From Paulownia fortunei (lineage: Eukaryota > Streptophyta > Magnoliopsida > Lamiales > Paulowniaceae), in NCBI GenBank assembly GCA_019321725.1, contig CM033115.1:18858673-18922672 (forward strand): a stretch of DNA of 64,000 bases, in the 5' to 3' direction. Of the stretch, positions 41,333 through 52,680 are shown piece after piece. The notes below the pieces were generated by a model. It worked only from the letters and a program-made list of their open reading frames with translations. It searched no databases and was not told the DNA's origin. Positions within the stretch are counted from its first letter, which is position 1; each line of letters opens with the position of its first letter. The position numbers and the translations under genes are program-made.

Positions 41333-42536
41333 TCAACCACCACGGCAAAGCAAAGGGGCGTGCTTTGCCCATTGAACAAACTCCCAAAACGGCCCCTTTC
41401 TTCTTCTTCTTCTTCCGGCGGTCAAGTCAGTCTCGTTCCTCTTCAGCATGCCCCACAAGATATGAACATCCTCGTACTCGCATGTCCTCACATCTTGCCT
41501 AAGTTTTACAATGCCTGAATTTTTTATTTTCAAACAAGTTAATATTCTTTCCTTCCTCTTTTCCCATAGTTGGAAATTACTGAAATAATTAATACACAAA
41601 CATGAACATATATATATATATATATATATATGTGGGGGGGGTGGGGGGGGTGCATGTGTATACCATGTACATATGTAAAATATGGAAAATTTAGTCACCA
41701 TGTATGACCAAATATTAAAATCTGTCTACAAATTTATTTTCAGTTAAAATAATAATACCGTCTCTTCATAAGTGTGTTCATAATTTTATTTTTTCATTTT
41801 CTAGAGGATGTTTGAAGGCACCTTCTCTCTGATGCCTTCTCATTTTTTAATCTCGTAGCTCAATAATTTTGTTCTTTCATCAGAAGTCTAAAAGTTCAAA
41901 ATATTGCCAATGTCGGCTATAACACAAGGTTTCTCATAGGGATGATATAAAGTTTCTCATTCTTGCTTTTGATCTTTGTTCTGTGTCTGTAGCACAGGAA
42001 ATATGGCCTTTATTAGTCAATGAATATGTATTTTTAACCTTGAGTTGATTTAATATATGCAATTATTTTTTTTAAATATTAAAAAAAATCAATAACCCAA
42101 AAGATTTTGCCTCTTTGAAAATATTCAATCTCTTAATACTCTTATCTCCTTGAAACTATATATGGGTGTTACAATAGATTAAATACACGTTAGAGATGGA
42201 AAAAATTCATAAAAAGGGGGCCAACATCACCGAATTGAAATCATTGCCAATGAGTAACACAATGGACCAAATGATCGCACATAAATAGTACACAAATACT
42301 GAAATATGAAAAATAAAAAACAAATGAAGGGAAAACACATGCACCAATTAAATCAAATTAAGCACCCCATAAAACCTCAAAATTCAGAGATCAATGGAAA
42401 TTAAACATTTAAAAAAAAAAAAAAAAAACAACAACAACAACAACTAACCAGTTTTGCGAAGACCAATCCGTTTAGAGACTTTGGTCCAAACTTTCCTCAT
42501 CGGTGTCGTCATTTTGTCCCAGCACTCCATCTTCAT
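41333..42536 (-). CDS. Small basic plant protein of unknown function (87-89 aa)
   Basis: CDS is complement(join(41333..41514,42449..42530)) from the second ATG (87 residues). An in-frame ATG six bases upstream at 42536 would add Met-Lys. The intron of 934 bp splits a Gly codon in phase. The protein is MECWDKMTTPMRKVWTKVSK..., followed by a conserved-looking core LRQDVRTCEYEDVHILWGML and a C-terminus KGPFWEFVQWAKHAPLLC. I recall unnamed plant proteins with the LRxDVxTCEYEDVxxMWEML pattern, so the gene is probably real and conserved; no function is known to me. There is no signal peptide or membrane segment; many Arg/Lys and Trp residues suggest a nuclear or nucleic-acid-associated or cytosolic role, which is only inference. 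A run of five Arg at about residues 66-70 comes from an AGA microsatellite. Confidence 0.8.
41608..41650. repeat. (AT)n plus G-rich tract in the intron of the 87-aa protein gene
   Basis: Twelve AT units are followed by two runs of eight G split by one T. On the transcribed strand the G runs are C runs. Confidence 0.9.
42412..42443. repeat. Poly-A and (CAA)n tract next to the exon 1 donor
   Basis: On the plus strand a run of A is followed by CAA repeats. On the transcribed minus strand this is (TTG)n then poly-T, lying just inside the intron after the donor at 42448. Confidence 0.85.
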
Positions 42537-42701
42537 CTTCAATATTAGGATTGATCCCCCAATTTAATCAATCCAATGATTTAAGGACAAGACTGATCAA
42601 GGGATTAGTCACAATTCCCTGAAAAAAGAAAGAACAACCCAAAAAATTTCCATAAATATCAAGAAAACCAGAAAAAAAAAATGTAATACAAACTCAAAAA
42701 A

Positions 42702-42731
42702 TCACACACACCCACGCGTGTGTGTGTGTGA
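42702..42731. repeat. 30-bp near-perfect palindrome centred on ACGCGT
   Basis: A CA-repeat arm and a TG-repeat arm meet at ACGCGT. Fourteen of fifteen base pairs match; the only mismatch is C12/T21 (42712 against 42721). It lies about 170 bp upstream of the 87-residue protein start codon. Confidence 0.85.
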
Positions 42732-43911
42732 GAAATGCTATGTGTATGACCTGATGGAACAAGGGAGGAGATTTTAGGTCGACAGGAGACCGACGAAAAT
42801 ATGAAAAAAAAAATTGCTGCTTTTTTATTATTTTCTTCTTTTCTAGATATTTTGCTCCCCTATAAATGAGGAGAGGAGAAGGGGAAGAATATTTTTGTGC
42901 AGTCTACAACTGGATGAAACCGTTGGAAGATTGTTAATTCGTTGTGTTTCGGTTAGTCTAACTAATAACTACCATTTATTAATTTCCGATGCTGTCGTAA
43001 GACTGCAACGCGTGTCGGGTTCCGACGGAATCCGGTGTTGTCTTTTCAACGGGACAGAGAGATTCTAGCCAAGTTGGTCGTTTTAGTTGGTGGATATGCA
43101 TAGGCATTCGGTTCCTTGGTCCAGTTAGTTGGATGGCGAACCTCATATGGATCCCCTAATATGAACTTGGGATTTTTAGAACCAAAAATCACGAGATCTT
43201 TTAAAGAATATTATTTTTCAAAAGTCCAAACCCGCTTGCTTATTTTGTGGTTAGGATTGTAAACTTTTCAATCAAAATTATACATTGTTAAAATTTGATT
43301 AGAGTTTATTATGTAACATGTAATTGAATAAGAAAACACTTGTAAATGTAAATATACATATGTGTGAATGCATAAACAACTTCTCTTGTGTGTCTATCTA
43401 ACAAATCGACTCTTCTTTTGCAGTTAGGAATGTGCCATCCGATTCAAATTTGATATTAGAAGTAATGATTGAACTATTTTTTTATTAAATAAGACAAACT
43501 CAAATAAATTTTAAATGATTAAAGCACAATCAAGTTTGAGTAACTCAATACATCATATTGTAGTATATTTTATTATCATCTTAAATTATGTATTCAAATG
43601 TGAATCAAGCTTCAAAATTTATAAAAAATAGAGATATATAAGCTACATTTGTAACATGTAACAAGCAACGCGTTCAAAGTAACTTTTCATATATCATTGT
43701 TTCTTAACTTACAAAGTAAAGCACGAACCAAGCCTTAAATCAAGCTATAAAAGACGCTGAAGAGTTTGCTATATGTAATGGAACAAACTCAAATAAACTT
43801 TTAATAGTCGATCATAAAGAGTTTAATTCATTTTTTCAATTCCTATTAGTGGTCTCACTCTACTAGAATTGAATTCAAACCTTTTCGGATTGATTTCAGA
43901 CCTTAAAACAA

Positions 43912-44241
43912 GTGATCCCTCAGTCCTTAACCAAGCTTGAAATGAGGCTCACTTATAAGGGTCGAGCATGTTATATTGGCTTCATTTTCGTGATGGAAGG
44001 GCAAAGGGTCCTTCTTAGCGGGTCGGGGAACGCCATAACTATTAATTATAGGGGTTCATATATCAATGGCCATGATGCCTCGGAGCTAGCTGACAATACA
44101 CCAGGCTCGAACGACTGTTTTGATAGAAGTACAGAACAAGTCCATGAAACTAAACTGCCATCGATTATCGGCTCAGGGAGAAAAGATAAACAGTTTCATT
44201 TGGTAAGGATCAAGATGGATGAAGCCTTGCCAATTAAATAA
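43912..44241 (+). other. Unassigned 109-codon open frame, possible gene relic
   Basis: This stretch is less AT-rich than its surroundings and encodes an open frame of mixed composition that includes FVMEGQRVLLSGSGNAITIN and STEQVHETKLPSIIGSGRK. I recognise no domain. The opposite strand is also largely open but interrupted by stops. It lies past the end of the Mpv17-like gene and has no visible splice partners. It could be a relic of a captured or retroposed exon, or chance. Confidence 0.25.
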
Positions 44242-44599
44242 CAAAAAGTTGAAAACAGAGAGTATGATCTAAAAATTAATGCGACTTACTCGGTGACTGT
44301 TACCCAGAAAAAATCACCTGTAAGCATCCACCAATAAAGAAAGGAGAAATAACAATCTAGAGAGACATGAAGAGACTAAATACAAACTTACATCCATGGA
44401 TTACCTACATCTCATTGAAGTCGAGCACATGAATAAGAATGACTAATACCACTGCAGGTCTCCTACCGATTCAGAATCCTCCTAGAGATCGAACTAAAGT
44501 GTTCTCTACTCGCTGTGAATGGATAAAATTGGAAAAGTGAGTTACTCTTCGCCATCTTAATTTTCACATAGTAACATGTGCGAACACAGAGATAACAAC

Positions 44600-47500
44600 T
44601 TAGTCAGGAACAGCTTTCTTTAAGCTTGCCATGTATGTCAAATATATGGTCCACAAGTACGAAAATGAACTATTCATCAAGGGCTGCAAAAGTGACGCAA
44701 AAATAATGATATTAGTCCAAAGCTCCATGATCGTGTTAGAATTTAGCATTAGAAAAAAGTGAGACTACTGATAAATTGCAATATCACGACAACATAAATA
44801 AAAAGACCTGTTTAAAGCTTATAACCCTTTGAATGCGTATCATCCACCTCGTATATTATTATAGTGCATCTATCATCAACTTTATACCTCGTATATTATT
44901 ATAGTGCATCTATCATCAACTTTAAGAGAACGGGACATAAAAGTACCTGCAGATGGACGGGGATGATTTTGTATGTGAAGAAGTCACACAGTGGCCAGTA
45001 CAGAAGACCATTTAGCAAAGTAGGAATCAAGTCTCGCTTCAATCTGGCAGCAATCTCATTCCCACTTTCCCCTGAACTTGGCAAAAGAATAACATCTCAA
45101 AAATTGAAACAACATTACACAAGCAGAAAGTGGATGGGGCAAAAAAACTAAAGCTCCCTTTGAAATTCTCGAGAACTAAGCTGCAGTTACCAATATAAGA
45201 AGGATGTTTGAAACAAGTGGTATATTATTATATCAACCGGACAATACTCTTCTAACCTTTTTCTTCCTGTCCCTCATTCTCAATTTCCTTTGGAGCAATC
45301 TCTAATTAGTGAGATTTACAGAAGGCATTTGACTATTGTATATTTTTCCGCAAAAGATCAATGATCTCTTCATTTATATTATTTGTGAAGATTGTTAGCA
45401 GTAAGGGAGGCAGTTCTGACCTACAAATATAAGCATGCTTTTCCCCAAGAGCTAGTTAAATTTACTTCCAACCAGAACCAGGAATTCAAACAACTGTGAC
45501 CTGACTTGTGATGAGCCAAAGATAAACAATGTTAGTTAAAGAAAAAAGATATTACGATGTTAAGCACATATAAAACTCTCATAAGCATTTTTGCTAAGAA
45601 AAATGAGGTATAAATTAGGAAAAGAATACTAGAATTGTAATATAGGATCCAACTTCATGTGTCTACAAGAGTGAATACTAAAATTGGAGCTTAATCCTAG
45701 GAGAGCCATTAAGTAGTTCCACCAAAGTTGATTTCCAGCACTCAGAGGCAGCCTTGTTCAACTCAAGAAATTGAACAAAGATAAGTTAACATAAGAAACT
45801 GATCAGCTAACTAGGTTATGAGCATTTAACTCAAGCTTGGAATGAGTTCGACTAACATATATCTTCATGGATACTTTTCCTAAAACATACCATAAAAATC
45901 CTACAATATCATGGAAACCTATCTTGGTAAAGCTAAAAGCCTCGAAAAGTTCAAAAAATAGGGCTTGAAGGGGACGGCTTTAAATCAAAGCTTCAAAATC
46001 CCATTGTGGTTGGAAAAAGCTTTTGTCTATTGAAGACAAAAGTTCATCACAGTCTGCGTAAAAGAGTTAATGAAATTTGTTATTCCTGAAGCAAGATTCT
46101 TAAGGTATTTTCAATGTTAACAATGTAATGTCGTTGAATCAAAGAAGAAATCAAAACTTAAGACACATCTGTATTATAGGTTAAGCAGAATTGATGCAAA
46201 TCAATGGGCTGGGAAATGACTAGCTATGATTGATCTTTTCGCTCAATCCAGATTAGAGGCTTTTAATTCTCTTTTCTCCTTAAATTTCCTCCACTCTCTC
46301 ATCGTTCTTCTATTCATTATTGCATTTCCATCTTTCTTCTTTGTCTTTCTATCTGTATCATGTGTTATGTCAAACTCAATGAACTTGTTTCATTTATCAA
46401 GCACTTTATGTCAATGGCTGAAGATTTCATTTCAAAAGTAATGTGACAACGGCTCATTTGCTTGCTTTCTAAATGGTGCATAATTACACACCGTCTCCTG
46501 ATCTCCACCCAATTGTTATTTTTCAAACTTAGCTCACAGAATCAAAATATCAAATCTAATTGTTCTGGGTATAGTATTACATGAATTGCTTAGATTTCAG
46601 ACAACAAATGAATAGTATCAGGCAACTAGGAACATTTTGTAAAGTGACACTATTTCAAGAAGAAATTAATAATCACATGCCAAAATGTGACAAGAACAAT
46701 GGGACAGAGCGAGCAGCTTCAAGTTCAGAATGGATGATTTAGACCATCACAGAATAGCTCATTACATGATTGCATTCCCTCAAGAAGGGAAGTGAAGTTG
46801 GAGCAATCACAACAGTGGAATTTCATGAAGGCCATTTTCTGTAATGCCTTTCTAGGGCTTATTTCTCAGCTTGGATGGTCCAGTCGTGACAGACAACACA
46901 TTCCTCTGAACACCTAAGAAGTTGGGATTTTTCATACATTCAGCTGGAGGGAGTGCAACTCACTGCCTCAGTAATTCAAAGAAAAGAAGGAGAATATTCC
47001 AGATGATAACTTCATGTGCATAAACCCATTTTTTTGAGTGGCTACAGACAGATAGCATCTAATTCTCCCTAGTTATGGTTCAACGATGTCAACATAAAAA
47101 ATGAAGTCTAAGTGTTAGAGCTATTGACAATAAATTCTGTAGTCTTTTCTATAAATTCATTGCATGGTGATGCATCTGCTCATATGGGCATTGCATTTGA
47201 TTACTCAGATTTGTATCCTCATACAAATTAATCTCATCAAAGAATAGGTGCATTGTTAAAGAAGTAATGATAACCCTGTGCAAGTTTATCGCAGACATAT
47301 GGATATTAAAGTCTATCACTGACAGTTCACTGCTTATCAACCCACCTAGAAACACTATCTTACACAAGTATGTTAGTACATTAAATGACTGGGAATAAAT
47401 TGTACCGTATGATCTGCAGCCAAAGCACTATTGTACAGCATTCAGCAAAGAATACAACAACTATAATTCAGATAGACAACAAATACTGGATGCAGATATC

Positions 47501-49908
47501 GACAGTCAGATGATTCTGGAATCTAGTTTTGTAATTTGAAGCGCATAAGAGAAATATACCTTGTAGAGCTGCATTGAAAGAGAAGAAACCGCCATTAATC
47601 ATAGGCCCATAAACAAGCTGCCCCATTGCTAGTTTCTTGAAGGTAGTTACCACATCTCGCTTTGGTAATAATCTCGCTACAAAATTGAACCACAAATGCT
47701 GTGCGGGACCTAAAATAATCAGCCCAAACCCAGCCATCCTCAACGTCCTTATTGAATCCCATGTATCATGTGGCTCCATTGTAATTAGCTGACCAATTTG
47801 CAAAAACAAGTAATTAAAAAAAAATGTGGGACATAGCAATAACTCCTTTTCACGTACCCAATAAAAAAAGTAACGCCGTGATCATCAATGTAATGATAGG
47901 AATTTAGTAAAGGCAAAATAACAGCTTTAATCCTGTAATTTTAGGGTTGTTGCAAGAAACATCCCTATATCTATTCAAACATCTACATAGTGGGTCCTTT
48001 AAGTTAAATACACAGATTTAGTTATATATATGCAAAACATCTACACATTTGGTCCCAAAATTAATTGTTGATTGATTTTCACTGGAAAAGAACAAGTGCA
48101 GCTCACGTGTTCAATTAACTCAAATTTAGATATGGCAATTGATCCGGGTCAAACCCGAACCCACACCGCTTGAGGTGGTTTTGAGAATAAAATGGATCTC
48201 AATGTGAGTCTCGGGTTTTAAACTCGTACTTGACTGGTTGTATTTATATTTATTAACAATGAATGTGTTTATGTGATATTTACAAACATATGGAAAAATA
48301 TGTCTATATCACATATATGTAATATATATTCACATATAAAACAAAAATATAATACTCTTGAACCATTTTTAATAAGGTAAAAAATATAAGTAGTTTATGT
48401 TTTTTACATTTTTAAAAGTAAAAAAATATGTTTATAAATTTTAATTTTAAAAAAATAAAAGATGCACACGTAAATTTATAAACAATTAGTTCATTCTCTG
48501 TCAGCATGATTTTCTCATATTTAGAAAGTTATGATAATATTATTTTTAAAAAAAATGATAATTTTTTTAATTACAAAATGAGTCTGACGGTCCAACCGCT
48601 CATCTCGAATTCAGGGCTGGTCGGATCCCTTGTCCATAAAACCCTCAGTGGATCGGGCCCCGTAGTTTAGGTAAATCCGTCCCAAATCCAACCTATTGTA
48701 ATCCCTACCCAAAAATCTGAAAATAAAAAAACCCAAAATATCGTCATTTCATCCTCCCATTTCTTTCTCCCCACCTGTGAAATCCCCAATTCAAAAGCCC
48801 TAAAGGTTCAACTTTTCGTCTCCCAAATCAAAATATACTCCCCAATCAAAAGCCCTACATATTTTGCTGAATTCCCCAACTCAAAAGAACCCTAATTTTC
48901 CTAATTCCTCCGCCCTTGCAAAAATCTTCCATTCAATAAAATTACGGGTTTTGATTTTGAAGGAATGTGAGCTTCACGTGTTTTTTTCCAATGGGAGACT
49001 TTGAGATCAAATGCGAAGGTGTTTGGAATATATAGGACAGAATGTGTCTAGATAGATAACAAGATTAAATTTGTTTTTATGAATTATAAAGAATGTTTTC
49101 GCAACAACCCCAAAGTATTAAGGACTAAAAGTGAAATTTTGCCTTTTAACAAAGGGACTCATAAAATTTTAGACGATCATACATTAGCAGCAACCAAGAT
49201 GGAAAAGCATTTTACAGGAATTACTAGCATGTATCAACAAAATTCCTCAATAAAGACATAATTTGAACTACCATAAGTAAAATAAACTATGGCTCCATTG
49301 TAATCATCTAACCGATTTCAAAAAGAAGCAATCAACTATAAATCAAGAAATGCAAAACGCCACACATACCAATAATTCCTATTAAAAAAACCTTTATTTA
49401 AACTGAGCTTTACTAATGTAAAGAACCTAATTAGTAGTATTTTACCAAAAAGGGACACACAAAATATCCAAATAATCATACAGATTCAAAACATTGAAGA
49501 TGTCTAAAGCATCTAACAATAAAAACTAGCACTTAACATCATTAACCGTCAACATAAAAATCAAAATCAAATTACCTGGGAGGTAATGTCAGCTGCCCCA
49601 TAAATAATGGCCGACGATATGGCTTTTGTCAGAATTGGACGCGACTCCAGCATGCCCAAATACCAGCTGAGAAGTCCCATATTAGAATTCGAAGATTTCG
49701 ATGAATAAGACCTGTGCAGAATTGCAAAGTAAGAGAAAAAGTGAGACGGGGTTTCAGAAACTTCGGTTTTTTTCGTGAACTGCTGGTGGTGGTTTCGCCC
49801 AGATGGGCTGTACGCTCGGCATTGTTGATTGTATAAAGCAAAGAAACGGCGGCGTGGGAGTTGGACAAGGGCGCTCGTGGTGAAATTGATTATGAGATGA
49901 AATCTCAT
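44600..49908 (-). CDS. Mpv17/PMP22 family membrane protein
   Basis: CDS is complement(join(44600..44683,44947..45071,47560..47788,49576..49908)), 256 residues, all phases exact. The first 75 residues are basic, Ser-rich and poor in acids, a probable mitochondrial (or chloroplast) presequence. The conserved part starts near Met77 (MGLLSWYLGMLESRPILTKA). Family blocks follow: YGAADITSQ, DSIRTLRMAGFGLIILGPAQHLWF, LPKRD and ALKRD-like ARLKRDLIPTLLNGLLYWPLCDF (Trp213-Pro214), then IIPVHLQPLMNSSFSYLWTIYLTYMA. Four hydrophobic segments are expected for the family, which forms or regulates channels in inner mitochondrial or peroxisomal membranes. It resembles plant proteins annotated as PXMP2/4 or Mpv17-like. 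The targeting compartment is inferred. Intron 1 (47789-49575) holds a large inverted-repeat element and intron 3 an exact 40-bp tandem repeat. Confidence 0.95.
44846..44924. repeat. Two tandem copies of a 40-bp unit in Mpv17-like intron 3
   Basis: The unit starting ACCTCGTATATTATTATAGT at 44846 is repeated at 44886, identical over 39 bases. The lack of divergence indicates a recent event. It lies 22 bp inside the intron, just past the exon 3 donor in transcript order. Confidence 0.95.
47909..49146. mobile_element. Mutator-like element with long inverted ends in Mpv17-like intron 1
   Basis: The left end AAAGGCAAAAT (47909) and right end ATTTTGCCTTT (to 49146) are complementary. A second matched pair, GGGTTGTTGC at 47944-47953 and GCAACAACCC at 49101-49110, sits 35-36 bp inside each end, so the inverted ends are at least 50 bp long with substitutions between. 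About 1.24 kb in total. No transposase is present. The interior holds a GGGT-type repeat relic (about 48125-48240 and 48590-48700) and a CT/CA-rich, gene-leader-like stretch at 48760-49010. The assignment to the Mutator-like group rests on end length only. Confidence 0.7.
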
Positions 49909-51941
49909 ACTGTTGTTTACCTGAGTTTGTTCCTTGAATCCCTATTCATTGGGAGTCCGGGGTTCAGAGGAAAAGGCCGGGGAAAGGGAGAAATGTTAAA
50001 CAGTCGCAGAGGTTGTAGGCTGTATCTTGCAACACAAATGCCCTCTCACGAATTGAAAATAAGGGTAAATGCCACTTCAAAATCAAAATTTGATCTTTTT
50101 GTTATATTACTCTATAAAAATAAATTTTGAACATGTTTTTCAAAGTTAATCATTTTTTTTTATCTTATATTTTAAGAATAAATTTTAAATATTTTATCTC
50201 TCAATTTATATTTATTATAACACTTTATTTTAGTATCATTTTTAAATCAATATTTTATTAAAATAATATTTTTCGTCAATGTCACCGTAGATTTTTTTCA
50301 ATGCAAAAATAATATATTGTAATATTTTCTTCTTATGTTAACGGTGAAAACATGATAAATTTTAGTATTTTTATTGTAAATAGTTGTAGTATTTTTTATC
50401 AATAGTATTTCAATCGATGTTATTTATAATAAAAATATCACTATTTATCGTATATTTATTATTTATAATAATAAAAAAAATAATGTATTGCTTGGAAGTA
50501 TAAGAAAAAAACGTATAATGATAGCTGACGAAAAATATTAAGATAGAAATTTAATAAAAATTAATATTGTGAGGTAAAATACTATAATAAATATAAAATA
50601 ATGGGGCAAGTGTTATAATAGATAGAAGTTGATGGACAAATTGTTTAAAATTTATTTTTGAAGATAAAGTACCAAAATGATTAAATTTAAATGGACAAAA
50701 TATATATAATTTACTTAGTAACATATCAAAATAGTTAATTTTAGAGGATGAAGCGTCAGTTATCTTTTAAAATGAAAAAATATTTTTTCATAGACTTTAT
50801 GAACTTAATGAAAAATATATTTTCAATAATTGTTTGTATCTCATATTCTCTATGATGAATAACATCAATTTTTTTTATATTTTTTAATTTCTATTCAATT
50901 TCAATTTCTAATAAAACTGTTGTTAAGTATTGATTGTAGTGCTTCAGGGGTCTGGCTGGTTCAAAATGTTTGCCATAGTATTGTGACATAACTATATAAT
51001 CTGCACCATAACTTTTACATAATTTAAGAGCAACACAAACATTACACACCTATATAATATAGCTATGTTGAAATTACTTTGCCACCCTTAAATACACAAT
51101 AAATCATGCTTTACCCTCCTTAATTATGATAATTAGTTGATAAGGTGCATTCCATATTTGTTAAAAAAAATAGATAAAAATATTTTTGACAAAATTTATT
51201 TAAATTAAAATGAAATGAAGACATGGTAAGAATAATTGTAATAAAAATAAATTTAGTGAAAGGTTATAGACGATAGGAGAAATAAGAGTATTTAGTAGTC
51301 GTCCGTCCTCAATTCTTAATAGTATAAATATACATAAATAATTAACCTGCTCGAAGTAATATTTTCTTGTATTATAACTAATAGATAGGCTTGAATAGTT
51401 CATTTGAAAATAAGATAAATCGACATAGTGTGGCAGTAGAATATGTGAAGTTTACTAGAGGGCAAGGGGACTGAAACACTCCTGTGACCATCTCTTTCAT
51501 TGTCTTTTTTTTTTTTTTTTATCATTTCTACCGTCCGATTAGAAGTTCAGTCACTTGTATTAACTATATTTTTTAAGGTGACTCATCTCATCTATGTTTC
51601 CCTTCCTGCACTTTTGTGGGTTATATGGGTGGAGGGCTAAGACTCGAGAAGGTCCCTCGTCTTATTAGAAACACTGTTGATTTATTGTTTGTGCCCATCA
51701 TCCGATGACCACTCACTTATTTGAAAATATATGAAATGTATAAAAAATAAAATACAACACATTTTAATTAATTTTTACAAAACTCAATTGATTTGTTCTC
51801 TTTATTTATTTTAAATAACTTATTAATTCACTGCTCTCATTTCTTAATTTTTGGTGATTTTTCGATTATGCATTTTATCATTTGCGACTATTACATTAGT
51901 ATGCATATAATGTAGCTCATATGCATACGTCTCAAACATAT

Positions 51942-51953
51942 TCACACACACAA

Positions 51954-51986
<33 letters not shown>
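51942..51986. repeat. Compound (CA)n(TA)n microsatellite
   Basis: About fifteen CA units with one AA interruption are followed by about seven TA units. Confidence 0.9.
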
Positions 51987-51987
<1 letters not shown>

Positions 51988-52497
51988 CAAACAACTAATT
52001 ATATTTATATTCCTTTAATGATTTATCACCATATATTTACGTGAGTATATGAAAAGCACACTATTCATTGATATAAGAAATATATGGATATAGTACATGT
52101 TTACATGTTATATGCATATTATGCATATATATGCTTTATATTATATACATGTTAAATATATCCATATATATGTTGTGCATGGTTATTGTAGTTTTGATTT
52201 AGAAAATTAAGGTAAAAGCATCCAAGTTATTCCAATTATTTATAACTATCAAAATACAAGACAAATTAGCAAAAGAAATGCATATTTGCAATTTCAGTTA
52301 ATATCATGCATTACTCCCGAACGACTCTTTTATCTTCATATTTTTATCTAAACTATTTTTATATTTACATTTTATTGGTGCCACTCAAAATCTTTCTTTA
52401 TACATGCTAATATTAAGTATCAACTTTTTTCCTTTATTATACTAATTACTAACTATGTATATCAAAATCATCCAACTTGAATTTGCGCCTTGCCAAT

Positions 52498-52680
52498 TAA
52501 ACTCATTAAATAAATTTATTAAATTCAAAAAGTTTTTAACCCCATTAAATAAATTTATTAAACTCATTAAATATGGTGAATAAACTCACTCAATAAGTTT
52601 TGCCTTGCTAAATTTATTTATAAACACAATAAGTGAAGTTTGCCTTGCTAATTTATAATAAATTATCAAATTTATTGGAA
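52498..52680. repeat. Locally repeated ATTAAATAAATTTATTAAA block
   Basis: The motif CATTAAATAAATTTATTAAA occurs twice, about 50 bp apart (52505 and 52545), with shorter CATTAAAT echoes. GCCTTGCTAA plus ATTTAT occurs at about 52611 and 52641. This looks like degenerate local duplication in AT-rich DNA. Confidence 0.6.

Larger units (their letters stand above)
42537..44599. other. Spacer between the 87-aa protein gene and the Mpv17-like gene
   Basis: It contains the promoter and leader of the 87-residue protein gene (a palindrome at 42702-42731 and GC-richer sequence to about 43100), AT-rich filler, an unassigned open frame at 43912-44241, and the 3' UTR of the Mpv17-like gene at the right. 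Confidence 0.65.

Noticed and set aside
47468..47559. Extension of the Mpv17-like exon 2 frame past 47560
   Set aside because: It reads through the donor GTATAT; the family sequence continues in exon 3 at 45071.
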